The notes: generated by a model not told the origin, from the sequence alone. A stretch of 64,000 bases of DNA from Candidatus Neoehrlichia procyonis str. RAC413 (GCF_000964795.1 NZ_LANX01000001.1:1204661-1268660), one strand, 5' to 3'; positions 1 through 10,063 are shown, counted from the first letter of the stretch. Numbers and translations are program-made.

Positions 1-664
1 CTTGAACCTTTTCTATTTCTTCGAAAGTTGCGGATTTTTGATTAATAATGTATTGTTCTATAGTAAATATTTTTTTGTTGTTTATATTGTGTGTATTTAT
101 TAGAACATTTTGTAACTCTTTACAGATACAAGCTAGGTCTTGTTGATGAGTGTAAAACCTTAATTTAATATTATTAATGATGGTTTTATTATTAGAGCAT
201 TCTTTTTGAGCATTCTTAAGTTTCTTTTGTGCAGCATTGTAGTTTTTTGTAGCAGTGTTAAGAGCTATATTAATAGCTTCATAAAGTGGTATTGCATCAT
301 GAGGTGATGTGAAAGCTAAGAACTGTTTTCTGTGATTTGCTTGAACTTCTCTTAAGCTATTATGTATATGATTTAATTTAGTACTAACATCAAGGTATTT
401 TTGCAAATTATTGTATGTTTCTGTGTGATTATCCATTATAGTTTTGGCAACTTTATGTTGCTTTATTGTTTCTATGGCGGATACATAAGATGTATTTATC
501 TTATTTATGTCTTCTATGGTTGTTGCATAATCGTTTTGTAACTGTTGTATATCAGCTATTAATGTATCATGGTTTATTTGTGATAAACTATTATTAGAAT
601 TTAAAAGACTTTCTTGCAAATTGTTAACATATTCATGTGAAACACTATTAGGACTTTCCATCAT
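1..664 (-). CDS. Partial coiled-coil protein, N-terminal part only
   Basis: An open frame on the minus strand runs off the left edge of the window, so only about the first 221 residues are visible. It starts with two adjacent ATGs (MMESPNSV); an AAGG ribosome-binding site lies about 8 bases upstream. The visible protein is rich in Asn, Gln, Lys and Glu, with long hydrophilic helices (for example EYVNNLQESLLNSNNSLSQ) and a heptad-like Leu/Ile pattern, which suggests coiled coil. No signal peptide or membrane segment is seen. I do not recognise the family. Function is unknown; a cytoskeletal-like, structural or secreted role would all be guesses. Confidence 0.7.
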   Translation of the reverse strand, partial: MMESPNSVSHEYVNNLQESLLNSNNSLSQINHDTLIADIQQLQNDYATTIEDINKINTSYVSAIETIKQHKVAKTIMDNHTETYNNLQKYLDVSTKLNHIHNSLREVQANHRKQFLAFTSPHDAIPLYEAINIALNTATKNYNAAQKKLKNAQKECSNNKTIINNIKLRFYTHQQDLACICKELQNVLINTHNINNKKIFTIEQYIINQKSATFEEIEKVQ

Positions 665-976
665 AATTTTTACCTTGATTTTTTTTAACAGTAAATTATA
701 TTTTTACTTCTAGTAATATAGACGCTTGCTAGCATTAACCTGAATCTCACATTTATTTTAAATGTGTTATTAATTAATACACTAGTTACAACTAATAATT
801 ATAATCTTGACAGAAATTAAGTCAATTTTATTTTATAATAATTAGCGCGTTTGCTTCTACTATACAAATAAAACTTTTGTATTGAGTATAAAACTGACAT
901 TAGTTTATTAGAACACTTAACTCTGTTAACTATAATAAATTTATAACATCCCTTTATAAATAACACTCAGTACTTA
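665..976. other. Intergenic gap, no gene seen
   Basis: This AT-rich spacer lies between the stop of argD and the start of the partial coiled-coil gene, both on the minus strand. It should hold the promoter of the coiled-coil gene. I see no convincing ORF, RNA gene or hairpin. Confidence 0.5.
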
Positions 977-2158
977 CTAATGAAAATCAGTATTTATTAA
1001 TACTGTTTTAAAAATATTAACTGCCTCGTCTATTTCTTGTTGTGATATTATTAGTGGTGGAAGCATTCTTATAACATTATTACTTGCTACACATACTAAC
1101 AGCTTATGCTGTATAAGCTTTTCTACTAATGCAACATTACTGATTTTATCTTGTAACTTTATTCCTAACATTAAACCTATACCTTTTACTTCTTCTATTA
1201 TAGGAAATTGATTGGATAAATGTATAAGTTTATTTTTTAAGTAAATACCGTTGTTGGTAACATTATTTAAAAAACCCTCACTTAAAATTTCACTAACGAC
1301 AGTATATCCAATAGTTGCTGCTAGAGGATTTCCTCCATAAGTAGATCCATGCATTCCTACGGATAAAAACTGTGCAGCATTTGCAGTTGCTAAGCATCCA
1401 CCTAATGGGAACCCGCTACCAATGCCTTTTGCTACGGAACATATATCTGGTTGTACGTCAAAATGTTCATATGCAAAAAACTTTCCTGTCCTTCCTGTGC
1501 CACATTGTACGCAATCAAAAAATAATAAAATATCATTTTCATTGCATAAGAGGCGCAGCTCCTTTAATAAGTTACTATTAATTACGTTTATACCACCTTC
1601 TCCCTGCACAGGCTCTAAAAGTATGGTTCCTATGTTATTTTTACTAATAGCGCTTTTAATTACATTAATGTCACAGTCAACGTTTTCAAACCAATCAACA
1701 TATGGATAGAGAAGAGGGGAAAATTTCTGTGGGTCACTAGCTGAACAGGCTGCATATGTTCTTCCATGAAAAGAATTTTTTAATGTTAATACTTTGTAAC
1801 GCTCAGGTCTTCTTTTTCCATTTTGGTACGACCTTGCAATTTTTAAACCACATTCTACTGCTTCAGCACCTGAGTTGGCAAAAAATGCTGTATCTGCAAA
1901 ACTACTACCTATTAATTTTTGAGCTAGCTTTACTGTTTCTGGTATAATATATAAGTTAGAAATGTGCCAAATTTTGTTTCCTTGAGTTTTAAGTGCATCT
2001 ATTAATATGGGATGAGAATACCCTAAAGAATTAGCACCAATTCCAGATGTAAAGTCAAGGTAACGATTGTTATTATTATCATATAAATATACTCCTTTAC
2101 CATGTGTAAAACTAAGATTTTTTGGATTGTAAAACGGCATGATAAGAGGGAATGGCAT
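977..2158 (-). CDS. argD: Acetylornithine / succinyldiaminopimelate aminotransferase
   Basis: This is a class III PLP-dependent aminotransferase of 393 residues, the usual ArgD length. It transfers the amino group between N-acetylornithine and 2-oxoglutarate in cytoplasmic arginine synthesis; ArgD commonly also serves lysine/diaminopimelate synthesis. Visible motifs are YLDFTSGIGANSLGYSHP near the N-terminus, the phosphate-binding NSGAEA (about 95-100), and the Schiff-base lysine in SVAKGIGSGFPLG (Lys244). The segment normally written DEVQxGxGRTG reads FDCVQCGTGRTG (about 214-225), so the PLP-binding Asp is kept but the next Glu is Cys. The first ATG has a GAGA-type ribosome site; an in-frame ATG six codons on is an alternative. 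It stands alone, divergent from the sensor-kinase gene. Confidence 0.93.
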   Translation of the reverse strand: MPFPLIMPFYNPKNLSFTHGKGVYLYDNNNNRYLDFTSGIGANSLGYSHPILIDALKTQGNKIWHISNLYIIPETVKLAQKLIGSSFADTAFFANSGAEAVECGLKIARSYQNGKRRPERYKVLTLKNSFHGRTYAACSASDPQKFSPLLYPYVDWFENVDCDINVIKSAISKNNIGTILLEPVQGEGGINVINSNLLKELRLLCNENDILLFFDCVQCGTGRTGKFFAYEHFDVQPDICSVAKGIGSGFPLGGCLATANAAQFLSVGMHGSTYGGNPLAATIGYTVVSEILSEGFLNNVTNNGIYLKNKLIHLSNQFPIIEEVKGIGLMLGIKLQDKISNVALVEKLIQHKLLVCVASNNVIRMLPPLIISQQEIDEAVNIFKTVLINTDFH

Positions 2159-2580
2159 TGAATTCTCAAGAAATAATTATTAGCTAGAAGCTATACTATG
2201 GTATAACTTATGTCAAGTAATAATGTGTTAAAGTGGTTAGTGCATTATATATGCTATAGCCTATAAGGGGCGGTATGCATATCATAGATGCTATATAAAG
2301 AAGTAATACTCTAATGATTAATAAGTTTATAAAAAATCTATTATACTTTTACAAAATTAAAACATTAACTTAAACTAGAATGTGCCTTTATTATTAAATA
2401 AGTTATATAGATTAAAAAAGGTATAATTTGCAAGTTATATTGTGATATTTTGACGAAAAATCTATTATTTTTTTACGAACTACACTATAAAAATATGTAA
2501 CGTATCAAATGATAAAGCATTGGTGTATGTAATATATAATGTTTATGTAGTTTTAGATTGTTTGATATAATGAGTTGTAT
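2159..2580. other. Divergent intergenic region between argD and the sensor kinase
   Basis: This spacer separates divergent genes and must carry both promoters. It is AT-rich with no ORF of interest and no recognisable RNA gene. I could not pick out unambiguous -35/-10 pairs. Confidence 0.4.
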
Positions 2581-3990
2581 ATGAAATATGTTAAGGTTGC
2601 ACTTTTGTTGGTACTTGTAAGTACATTGATTATTGTTACTGGATATATGCATATATACTTGAAATATAATTCTTTATATAGTATTTCTCAGGAAATTAAC
2701 ACAAATGTTAGAGATATTATTGTTAATTCCATACTTAATAAGTATACTTACTTATTAAGTAAAATCCCTAATCATGTAGGGGTAAGCCCTTATTATGTTA
2801 ATGTTCTTATTAAGTTACGTGCTGAATTTATCAAGACTTTAAAGGGTATTGATGATATTTCTGTAGTTTTATATAACTTGGATGGAAATATTATATTAAC
2901 TACTGACAATAATGTAAGCAATGCTCATAAAAGTTGTAATCAGAAATTATTATCTAGCGAAGAGATTGATATTTTATTAACAAAAGGAAGTTTATATAGT
3001 ACGGTTGATGGTAGTACTGTTACTACAGTATTTCCTGTTTTTACGTCAAGTAGTAATTATTTAAAGCCTATAATGTTTTTAAAGGTTACTAAAAATTTTA
3101 CAAGTTTGTCAAGTTTTATTACAAAAACGTATGTAATACTTACTTTTTTTATTGCATTAATAGTTCTGGTATGTATTATCTTTGTTTTTTTCATTTATAA
3201 TAGAAACACAAAAATTCTTAGTAAGCAATACGATACTAATTTAAAATTAAAAGAAGCTAAGGAAATTGCAGAGAAAGAGAATGTTAGCAAATCTCAGTTT
3301 TTTGCAAATGTAAGCCATGAATTACGTACTCCTTTAAATTCTATTATTGGATTTTCAGAAATTATTTGTAATGAATCTATGGGTGCTATAGGGAACAAAC
3401 AATATAAGGAATACATAAATGATATCTATCAGTCAGGTGTTCACCTGCTTAGTATAATTAATGATCTTTTAGATTTTTCTAAAGCAGAAGCGAATAAACT
3501 TACTGTACAACCAATTAAGTTTGATTTATTAAAAGTAATAGAATCATGTTGCAATATGGTATTACAAAGGGCAAGCGAAACAAAAATAAAAATAGAAAAA
3601 GAATTTCCAAATAATGATGTAATAATGTTTGCGGATCCTAAAAGGATAAAGCAAGTAATTATTAATATATTATCTAACTCAATAAAATTTACGCAGGAAA
3701 ATGGATGTGTAAAATTATATGTAGAAGCAAATACAGAAGAAATAATTATTGAAATTAGTGATAATGGAATAGGTATTGCTCAACAGGATATTTATAAGGT
3801 TATGTCTATTTTTGGGCAAGCTGATAGCGAGCATTCACGTAAATATGAAGGTACGGGGTTAGGATTACCTTTAAGTAAAAAACTAGTAGAATTGATGAAT
3901 GGAGTATTTAAAATCAAGAGTGAGCCAAATTTAGGCACTGTTGTTACGCTTATTTTTCCTAATGTAAATCAAGATAAGAAGCCTTTTTAG
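2581..3990 (+). CDS. pleC: PleC-like membrane sensor histidine kinase
   Basis: This is a two-component sensor kinase of 469 residues. A membrane segment at about 6-28 and a second at about 185-207 flank an extracytoplasmic sensor domain. Then come the phospho-acceptor H-box FFANVSHELRTPLNS (His248), the N-box around KQVIINILSNSIKFT (about 359-373), the G1 box EISDNGIGIA (about 393-402) and the G2 box GTGLGLPLSKK (about 426-436). There is no receiver domain, so it needs a separate partner. Ehrlichia species are known to have only three kinases (PleC, NtrY, CckA); the layout fits PleC, whose partner is the diguanylate cyclase PleD. The symbol is inference. I chose the ATG preceded by GAG rather than a TTG two codons upstream. 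Only 28 bases separate it from the RDD gene, so the two are probably co-transcribed. Confidence 0.85.
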   Translation: MKYVKVALLLVLVSTLIIVTGYMHIYLKYNSLYSISQEINTNVRDIIVNSILNKYTYLLSKIPNHVGVSPYYVNVLIKLRAEFIKTLKGIDDISVVLYNLDGNIILTTDNNVSNAHKSCNQKLLSSEEIDILLTKGSLYSTVDGSTVTTVFPVFTSSSNYLKPIMFLKVTKNFTSLSSFITKTYVILTFFIALIVLVCIIFVFFIYNRNTKILSKQYDTNLKLKEAKEIAEKENVSKSQFFANVSHELRTPLNSIIGFSEIICNESMGAIGNKQYKEYINDIYQSGVHLLSIINDLLDFSKAEANKLTVQPIKFDLLKVIESCCNMVLQRASETKIKIEKEFPNNDVIMFADPKRIKQVIINILSNSIKFTQENGCVKLYVEANTEEIIIEISDNGIGIAQQDIYKVMSIFGQADSEHSRKYEGTGLGLPLSKKLVELMNGVFKIKSEPNLGTVVTLIFPNVNQDKKPF

Positions 3991-4018
3991 CATTTGTAAA
4001 TATCATAAGGTCTATAAA

Positions 4019-4615
4019 ATGAAGTTTATTTTAAAGTTACTTTCTTTTTTTAATCCTAAAAAAAATTTGAAAGAAAACGATAGTATTTGTTATGTAGGTG
4101 GTATAAGAAGATGTTTAAGTATTATACTAGATCTAATAATAATATTATTAATTATTCAAATTATACATGTTGTGTTTGTATATGCTGTGTACCCTAAAAA
4201 TAAAATGTATGCTAAATCTATAGAAAAGTATAAAATGGAAGCTTCATTGAATAATGAAGAAAATTATTTTAAAAATGTATATTTATTTATAATAGTTGGT
4301 GAACAAATAGTACAGTTAATTGCTATATTTTTATATAAGATGTATATGTGGGTAAGATTTGCATCTACCATAGGAAAATTTTCTATGGGATTAAGGATAG
4401 TAGATGCAGAAACTTTTAAAAATGTGACAATTATGCAAGCTTTTAAGAGGTTTATTGCTTTTCCATTATCGGGAATACCTTTATGCTTAGGAATGCTGTG
4501 GGGTCATTTTGATAAACGTAAGCAGACTTGGCATGATAAAATTGCAAAAACAGTTGTAGTAACTAATAGTAGCTTAAGAAGGTATATTCAGAGTACTAAA
4601 AAAGATCTTTTGTGA
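4019..4615 (+). CDS. RDD-family integral membrane protein
   Basis: This 198-residue membrane protein shows the RDD-domain pattern: an Arg/Asp-bearing first helix (RRCLSIILDLIIILLIIQI, about 30-48), a second hydrophobic region (about 90-105), the loop STIGKFSMGLRIVD (about 116-129), and a last segment with FPLSGIPLCLGMLWG followed by TWHDKIAKTVVV. RDD proteins are small multi-pass inner-membrane proteins, some linked to ion exchange; the substrate here is unknown. The ATG has an AAGG site about 8 bases upstream and follows the sensor-kinase gene closely, suggesting an operon. Confidence 0.8.
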   Translation: MKFILKLLSFFNPKKNLKENDSICYVGGIRRCLSIILDLIIILLIIQIIHVVFVYAVYPKNKMYAKSIEKYKMEASLNNEENYFKNVYLFIIVGEQIVQLIAIFLYKMYMWVRFASTIGKFSMGLRIVDAETFKNVTIMQAFKRFIAFPLSGIPLCLGMLWGHFDKRKQTWHDKIAKTVVVTNSSLRRYIQSTKKDLL

Positions 4616-5006
4616 TGATTATGTGTAACGAGAAATAATCAGATGTTTTAAATTTAGATAGTATATTATCATTTATAATACGAACTTTAATTTTTTATAA
4701 GGATTGTAATTTCTTCTTTATTTAAGTAATTGGCATGCAAAATGTAATTGATCAAAAGATGCGGCTTTTGTATGTAGAAATTTTAGAATGAACATCTTGT
4801 CTATTAAGAATATATACACTTGTTGCTATATATAATTTACATACTGTTTGTTGCCCGCAGTTTTATAGGGAATTTCTTTAGTATATAAGAATATTGTGTC
4901 ATATAAGAGTATATTGTTGATGCAAGTGGTTTGTTATTATTGTATTAAATATCTAATATAGTAAAGTTTGTATTATTTTGCTTACGGGGTTTGAAGGCTT
5001 AGTAAA
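4616..5006. other. Convergent intergenic gap
   Basis: This region lies between the ends of two convergent genes (RDD protein and tolA). It is AT-rich, with no ORF or RNA gene recognised and no strong terminator stem seen by eye. Confidence 0.4.
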
Positions 5007-6119
5007 TTACAACATATGTCGTGGGTCGAAATTTAATGAGATGTTATTCCATATGTTATAGTGTTTTTTTGATAATCCAATTAACGGGCTACATTTATAA
5101 ACGGCTCGTAAAGCACTATCTGCTATTGCTCTGAAAAAATGATCATGAGCATAACTATATTGATCGCTAATTTCTGCATTTATCACTTTCCCATCAAGAG
5201 ATAAAGCAACGTTTATGATAACTTGTAAACTTCCTATATTTTTTGCTCCTGCTGGAACAGTCCAACATTTGATAAACTTACTTCTTATAGCATCAAGGAT
5301 TTTTATTGATACAGGACTATTTTTGTCATAATTCACATCACCTTTTCCTATAAGACCATCTTGAGCATTATTTTGTTCTAGGTTATTAGTTGTGTTGCTT
5401 TTTTCTATGGATTTTAAAATACTTGCTAATTCTTGTTGGGGAGATGCATGTTGTGTTGCGACATTTTTATTTTTTTGGTTATGATTGGATGCAGTGTTTG
5501 TTTCTTTATTATTTGATTTAGGTTTTGTTACTTTTTTTTCTGTATCCTTCATCTTTTTATGTTCATGTTGGGGAGATGCATGTTGTGTTGTGACATTTTT
5601 ATTTTTTTGGTTATGATTGGATGCAGTGTTTGTTTCTTTATTATTTGATTTAGGTTTTGTTACTTTTTTTTCTGTATCCTTCATCTTTTTATGTTCATGT
5701 TGGGGAGATGCATGTTGTGTTGTGGCATTTTTATTTTTTTGGTTATGATTGGATGCAGTGTTTGTTTCTTTATTATTTGATTTAGGTTTTGTTACTTTTT
5801 TTTCTGTATCCTTCATCTTTTTATGTTCATGGGAAGATGCTGTGTTTGTAGTATGTTTTTTTTGATTTGTATTATTTTTTGTGGGTAATTTATTTATATG
5901 GTTACTGTGGTGAGGCTTTGTTGGAGGTGTTTGTTTTAGAGGTATGTTATTTATTGTGTTTAATGGTAATGCATCAATTACAACGATATGATTAGTATAA
6001 AGATTGTTTTTTTTTAAATGTAAATTAGGTAACTTGATAAAAAAAAAACTTGTTATTAGCACGTGAAATAATAGTGAAAGAGTAACGTAAAAGATATTGC
6101 TGTGCAATAAGCGATACAT
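5007..6119 (-). CDS. tolA: TolA-like envelope protein with expanded repeat linker
   Basis: This 370-residue protein has one N-terminal membrane anchor (about 9-28), a long Lys/Asn/Thr-rich periplasmic linker, and a C-terminal domain of about 95 residues resembling TolA/TonB (CWTVPAGAKNIGSLQVIIN, then DGKVINAEIS). In the Tol-Pal system TolA links the inner-membrane motor TolQR to Pal/TolB and helps keep the outer membrane attached during division. The linker holds three nearly perfect copies of a 44-residue repeat beginning HEHKKMKDTEKK, plus a partial fourth towards the N-terminus, instead of the usual Ala/Lys helix. It is the last gene of tolQ-tolR-tolA, 12 bases after tolR. The anchor, C-terminal domain and operon position make the call good despite low linker similarity. 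Confidence 0.85.
   Translation of the reverse strand: MYRLLHSNIFYVTLSLLFHVLITSFFFIKLPNLHLKKNNLYTNHIVVIDALPLNTINNIPLKQTPPTKPHHSNHINKLPTKNNTNQKKHTTNTASSHEHKKMKDTEKKVTKPKSNNKETNTASNHNQKNKNATTQHASPQHEHKKMKDTEKKVTKPKSNNKETNTASNHNQKNKNVTTQHASPQHEHKKMKDTEKKVTKPKSNNKETNTASNHNQKNKNVATQHASPQQELASILKSIEKSNTTNNLEQNNAQDGLIGKGDVNYDKNSPVSIKILDAIRSKFIKCWTVPAGAKNIGSLQVIINVALSLDGKVINAEISDQYSYAHDHFFRAIADSALRAVYKCSPLIGLSKKHYNIWNNISLNFDPRHML
5434..5829. repeat. Three 132-bp tandem repeats inside tolA
   Basis: Three consecutive 132-bp units begin at 5434, 5566 and 5698 and differ from each other by only one or two bases (visible at the gcgac/gtgac/gtggc variants). The length is a multiple of three, so copy number can change without breaking the frame. 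A degenerate partial copy continues for a short way beyond the array. Confidence 0.95.
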
Positions 6120-6131
6120 TATATAGTCCAG

Positions 6132-6536
6132 TTAAGTTGTTGTTTTTGTTACTAGTGCTATATTTTTCAATCCATAACTATTTACTATATTAATTATCCT
6201 TATTATAGCACCATAATTTAGTTTATCATCCCCACGTATAAATATTTGTATATCTTTATTTTTTATAGCAGATATTAAGTCATTTTTAAGAGTTTTTTCA
6301 TTGGATAATTTGTCGTTTATATAAATGGTACCATTGCTACTAATGGTAAGAATAATTGATTGATTAACATGTAAAGGGGTTGCCTCTTTTGCTGTAGGTA
6401 AATTTACTAGTAAAGAAGGCATGTTTTCTGTAGTGGGAGAAATCATGAATATTATTAGTAAAACTAACATTATATCAACAAAGGGCGTCATATTGATATT
6501 ATGTAATAATATATGTTTTTTACGTGATATATGCAT
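6132..6536 (-). CDS. tolR: TolR/ExbD biopolymer transport protein
   Basis: This is a 134-residue ExbD/TolR-family protein. After a short cytoplasmic tail it has the family signature NMTPFVDIMLVLLIIFMIS, whose transmembrane Asp takes part in proton flow through the TolQ-TolR motor, followed by a periplasmic domain ending in SYGLKNIALVTK. I chose the ATG that overlaps the tolQ stop by one base (TAATG), with an AGAG ribosome site about 8 bases upstream; a GTG three codons earlier is also open. The overlap implies translational coupling with tolQ. It energises TolA in the same operon. Confidence 0.92.
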   Translation of the reverse strand: MHISRKKHILLHNINMTPFVDIMLVLLIIFMISPTTENMPSLLVNLPTAKEATPLHVNQSIILTISSNGTIYINDKLSNEKTLKNDLISAIKNKDIQIFIRGDDKLNYGAIIRIINIVNSYGLKNIALVTKTTT

Positions 6537-7231
6537 TAATTCCACTCTTTTTTCATTAATAATATTTCAAACTCACTAATGAGACCACTGAATTTATTTG
6601 AGAGTCTTGAGATAGATACAGTAAACCTATTGTAAAAAATTGTTGCGGGTATTGCCACAATTAGCCCTATAGCGGTTGCAAATAATGCTTCAGCTATACT
6701 TGGACCGATGGTTGCTAAATTACTATTAGCAGTGTTGGAAATAGCTTGAAAGCTATTCATGATTCCCCATACAGTTCCAAGTAACCCAATAAAAGGTGCT
6801 GATGAACCAATTGTAGCTAAAATTTCTATTTTACTTTCCAGTATATCAATAGCTTTATGATACTCAATATTAATTGATTGTAATATGTATTCTTTTTTAT
6901 TATCTATAGGTAAATGTTTAGATTGTGCTGCAGTTAATCCAGAAATATAAACTTTAGCAATGAGGCATTGATTATTCTGTATGTGTTGATATAATTCACT
7001 TATGGATTGTTTGGCTTGTTGTAATTCTAGATATTTTTCAAATTCAGTAGTTTTTATAAGTTGTGTACGTAGCGTAATGTATTTTTTGAAGATAATTGTC
7101 CAGGAGACTATGGAAAATATTACAAGCATTAAAATAATAGCTTGCACAACTACATCTGCTTGTAGAAATAAATCAAAAAGTGATAAGCTATTTTGTGTAC
7201 TTATATTAGAAGATTGAATAATGCTTTTCAT
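6536..7231 (-). CDS. tolQ: TolQ/ExbB proton-channel protein
   Basis: This 231-residue MotA/TolQ/ExbB-family protein has three membrane segments (about 30-50, 136-160 and 178-200). The C-terminal pair carries the family motif ATIGSSAPFIGLLGTVWGIMNSF and then GPSIAEALFATAIGLIVAIPA. With TolR it forms the inner-membrane motor driven by the proton gradient that powers TolA. Length matches the family. It is the first gene of tolQ-tolR-tolA and is divergent from mutL, with 74 bases between the starts. Confidence 0.93.
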   Translation of the reverse strand: MKSIIQSSNISTQNSLSLFDLFLQADVVVQAIILMLVIFSIVSWTIIFKKYITLRTQLIKTTEFEKYLELQQAKQSISELYQHIQNNQCLIAKVYISGLTAAQSKHLPIDNKKEYILQSINIEYHKAIDILESKIEILATIGSSAPFIGLLGTVWGIMNSFQAISNTANSNLATIGPSIAEALFATAIGLIVAIPATIFYNRFTVSISRLSNKFSGLISEFEILLMKKEWN

Positions 7232-7305
7232 AAGCTATAATATAAAGATTATTAAAATAACTTTTTTATACTATATTTATATTGTGTAATGTCAACCGTT
7301 AAAAA

Positions 7306-9303
7306 ATGTCTATTATATTACTAGATGCATGTACAATTAATAGGATAGCGGCTGGTGAAGTAATAGAGTGTCCAGCTAGTGTAGTCAAGGAGTTGTTAGA
7401 AAATTCTATAGATGCTCAATCTACTTTAATAAATATAAAAATAGAGAATGGTGGACGTAATTTAATTAGTGTATCTGATAATGGGATTGGAATACCTAAA
7501 AAGGATATAGAATTAGCGTTTCTTTGTCATGCTACTTCAAAATTGATAGATGGTGACTTAACTAATATTAGGTCTTTAGGGTTTAGAGGAGAAGGATTGA
7601 CTTCCATAGCTGCTGTTAGTAAGGTCAAGTTAATATCAAAACATGCAAAATCTGACATTGCTTGGTCTATATTAATTGCAGGAGGAGAAAAAATACAAGA
7701 TTTATCACCGGAAGCTTTATCTTGTGGTACTAGTATAGAAGTAAGAGATTTATTTTTTGCAACACCAACTAGGTTGAAATTTTTAAGAACAGAAAAAGCA
7801 GAAACTCAACATATTATTGAAATAATAAATAGACTAGCAATAATAAATTATCATATTGCTTTTTCTTTATACATTAATGATAAGTTGATTTTTAAGTATT
7901 TTAAACAAGACAAAATAATAGATCGGTTGTCTGAAATTAAATTTTTTGGTGAGGAATTTAGAAATAACGCTCTAGCAGTAAACCTAGAGAAAGATGCAAT
8001 CAGGTTAAGTGGATATATAAGTCTGCCAACTTTTAATAAATCTCGATCTAGTGGCATATATACTTTTGTAAATAATAGACCTATAAATGATAATTTATTA
8101 GTGGGCGCAATAAAATATGCCTATAGTGATTTTATTAGTAAGGATAAATATCCGGTTGTTGTTTTATATTTAAATATTCCATTTGATCAAGTTGATATTA
8201 ATGTGCATCCCAATAAATTAGAAGTAAGATTTCAAGATAAGAAATTAGTTTTTAATATTGTTGTTAAAGCACTAAAAGATGCTCTTTCAAATAATGTGTA
8301 TGTGAATCTAAAAGATAGTAATATCCTTTCTTATAATAAAGATCCTTTTGTTAAAGATAATATTGAAAAGATATGTGGTAAAACAGTTGTACAAGAATTA
8401 CCTGTAAGTTCTCATTTATCAAAGTTGGAATTTGACAAATTACAAAGCAATGATAATAATGTGCTCTTATCAGGTATTCCTTCAGATAGTAATTATTTAC
8501 AACATTCTGATAGTAATAGTGAGTGTAGTATAGTTTGTGATGATATAGGGTTGACATTAGATACGTCAAAAAGTAACGATAATATTTATATAAAACAAAG
8601 TGAAAATGTCCAATCTTTATTGTATGGTAAAGATGATTTAAATAATATTATAAAACGTAGTAACCCAATATATGATAAAAATAAATCAACATTGCAAGAT
8701 AATAATGTATTAATACAAGATTATCCGTTGGGTTATGCTATATGTCAATTATATAATAAGTATATTGTTTCCCAGACTAAAGAATACGTTATTATAGTTG
8801 ATCAACATGCAGCTCATGAAAGATTGACGTATGAATATATGAAAAAAGCTATGAGTAAAGATGGTATAAAGCGTCAGTTACTTATTATGCCAGAAGTTGT
8901 TGAATTAAATAATGAATATGAATTAGAAGCACTTCTTGAATATCAAGCACAATTGCTAAAATTGGGATTATTATTTGAATCTATGGGAAATTTGGCGGTT
9001 GTAGTAAGGGAGGTACCAGCAATATTTGGCAATTTTAATGTTAAATCTTTAATGGTAAAAATTGTTGATAGTATTATAGAATTTGGTAATACATTATTTA
9101 TGGATGAAAAAATAAAAGATATTTGTGGTACTATAGCATGCTATAGTTCTATTAGAAGTGGTAGAAAATTGCATATTGATGAGATGAATGGCATTTTACG
9201 ACAAATGGAGTATACGGCACATTCTGGCCAATGTAATCATGGAAGGCCAACTTATGTTAAGCTTAGTTTAACAACAATTGATAAATTATTTGAGCGAACT
9301 TAA
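7306..9303 (+). CDS. mutL: DNA mismatch repair protein MutL
   Basis: The protein has 665 residues. The GHKL ATPase domain carries AAGEVIECPASVVKELLENS (about 16-35), SVSDNGIGIPKKD and GFRGEGLTSIAAVSKV. A long low-complexity linker (about 340-475) leads to the C-terminal dimerisation domain. That domain has DQHAAHERLTYE (from about Asp499), matching the endonuclease motif DQHA(X)2E(X)4E found in MutL of bacteria lacking MutH, and a late QCNHGRPT element. It is therefore expected to nick the new strand itself during mismatch repair. It sits alone on the plus strand, divergent from tolQ. Confidence 0.95.
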   Translation: MSIILLDACTINRIAAGEVIECPASVVKELLENSIDAQSTLINIKIENGGRNLISVSDNGIGIPKKDIELAFLCHATSKLIDGDLTNIRSLGFRGEGLTSIAAVSKVKLISKHAKSDIAWSILIAGGEKIQDLSPEALSCGTSIEVRDLFFATPTRLKFLRTEKAETQHIIEIINRLAIINYHIAFSLYINDKLIFKYFKQDKIIDRLSEIKFFGEEFRNNALAVNLEKDAIRLSGYISLPTFNKSRSSGIYTFVNNRPINDNLLVGAIKYAYSDFISKDKYPVVVLYLNIPFDQVDINVHPNKLEVRFQDKKLVFNIVVKALKDALSNNVYVNLKDSNILSYNKDPFVKDNIEKICGKTVVQELPVSSHLSKLEFDKLQSNDNNVLLSGIPSDSNYLQHSDSNSECSIVCDDIGLTLDTSKSNDNIYIKQSENVQSLLYGKDDLNNIIKRSNPIYDKNKSTLQDNNVLIQDYPLGYAICQLYNKYIVSQTKEYVIIVDQHAAHERLTYEYMKKAMSKDGIKRQLLIMPEVVELNNEYELEALLEYQAQLLKLGLLFESMGNLAVVVREVPAIFGNFNVKSLMVKIVDSIIEFGNTLFMDEKIKDICGTIACYSSIRSGRKLHIDEMNGILRQMEYTAHSGQCNHGRPTYVKLSLTTIDKLFERT

Positions 9304-10063
9304 ATAATGTATTAAGTTATGCAGTTATATCTTTGTGCTATATTTACTTATTGTAAATAATGCAAAATGATAAGTATAAATATTTGCTATGTGTGATTGA
9401 TATATGTAAATTTTATGGCAAAAAAATATTTATGAGCAACTTTATATAAATTTAGTTACATGTAAATGATTAATAGAGTTTTGAGTGGAATAGGAAATAT
9501 GGCTATAATATTCCCTAATTAATGTAAAATGGCTTTTTTGTTCTGGTAAAACAGAAAAAAATCGCTCTAATTTATAATAAATACTTTGTAGAAAAATATA
9601 AAAAATTGTAAGTCCTAACCATAAGTATAAATAAGATTTACATAGTTATATGTTAAATGTAAAAGAAATTTTATAGGGAATAATTTGTAAATTATTTTTT
9701 ATAATGCTTATTACTTATTTAAAAAATCGTGTGTTTATCAATGGAAATATTAGTATTTACCTATTGGTAATTATATTATAGAGTTACTCTATTAGATGGC
9801 CTAATGTGTATTTTGGTGATGCATAAATATTTTTTGTTTTAAATAGTTGTACTACCTAATATTTTTGATTAAAACTTCGTACATGTTATGAGTCTATGTG
9901 ATATCTATAATTATGTGTAGTTTATTAAACCTAATAAAATAAAAAAATTTGCCAAAATATAACTGATTGTAGGGTGGGTGAAATATTTTAAAATTACAAT
10001 ACATTGTTGTGCAATAATGAATTTACTAATGAAGTATTAATGTGCTGTAGCTTTTGTTTTAAT
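9304..10063. other. Convergent intergenic gap, about 760 bases
   Basis: This gap lies between the 3' ends of mutL and dprA. It is AT-rich and low in complexity. I see no ORF with coding character, no tRNA and no clear terminator. Confidence 0.4.

Noticed and set aside
2228..2330. tRNA-like GTGGTTAGTGC stretch
   Set aside because: No cloverleaf, T arm or acceptor stem could be formed.
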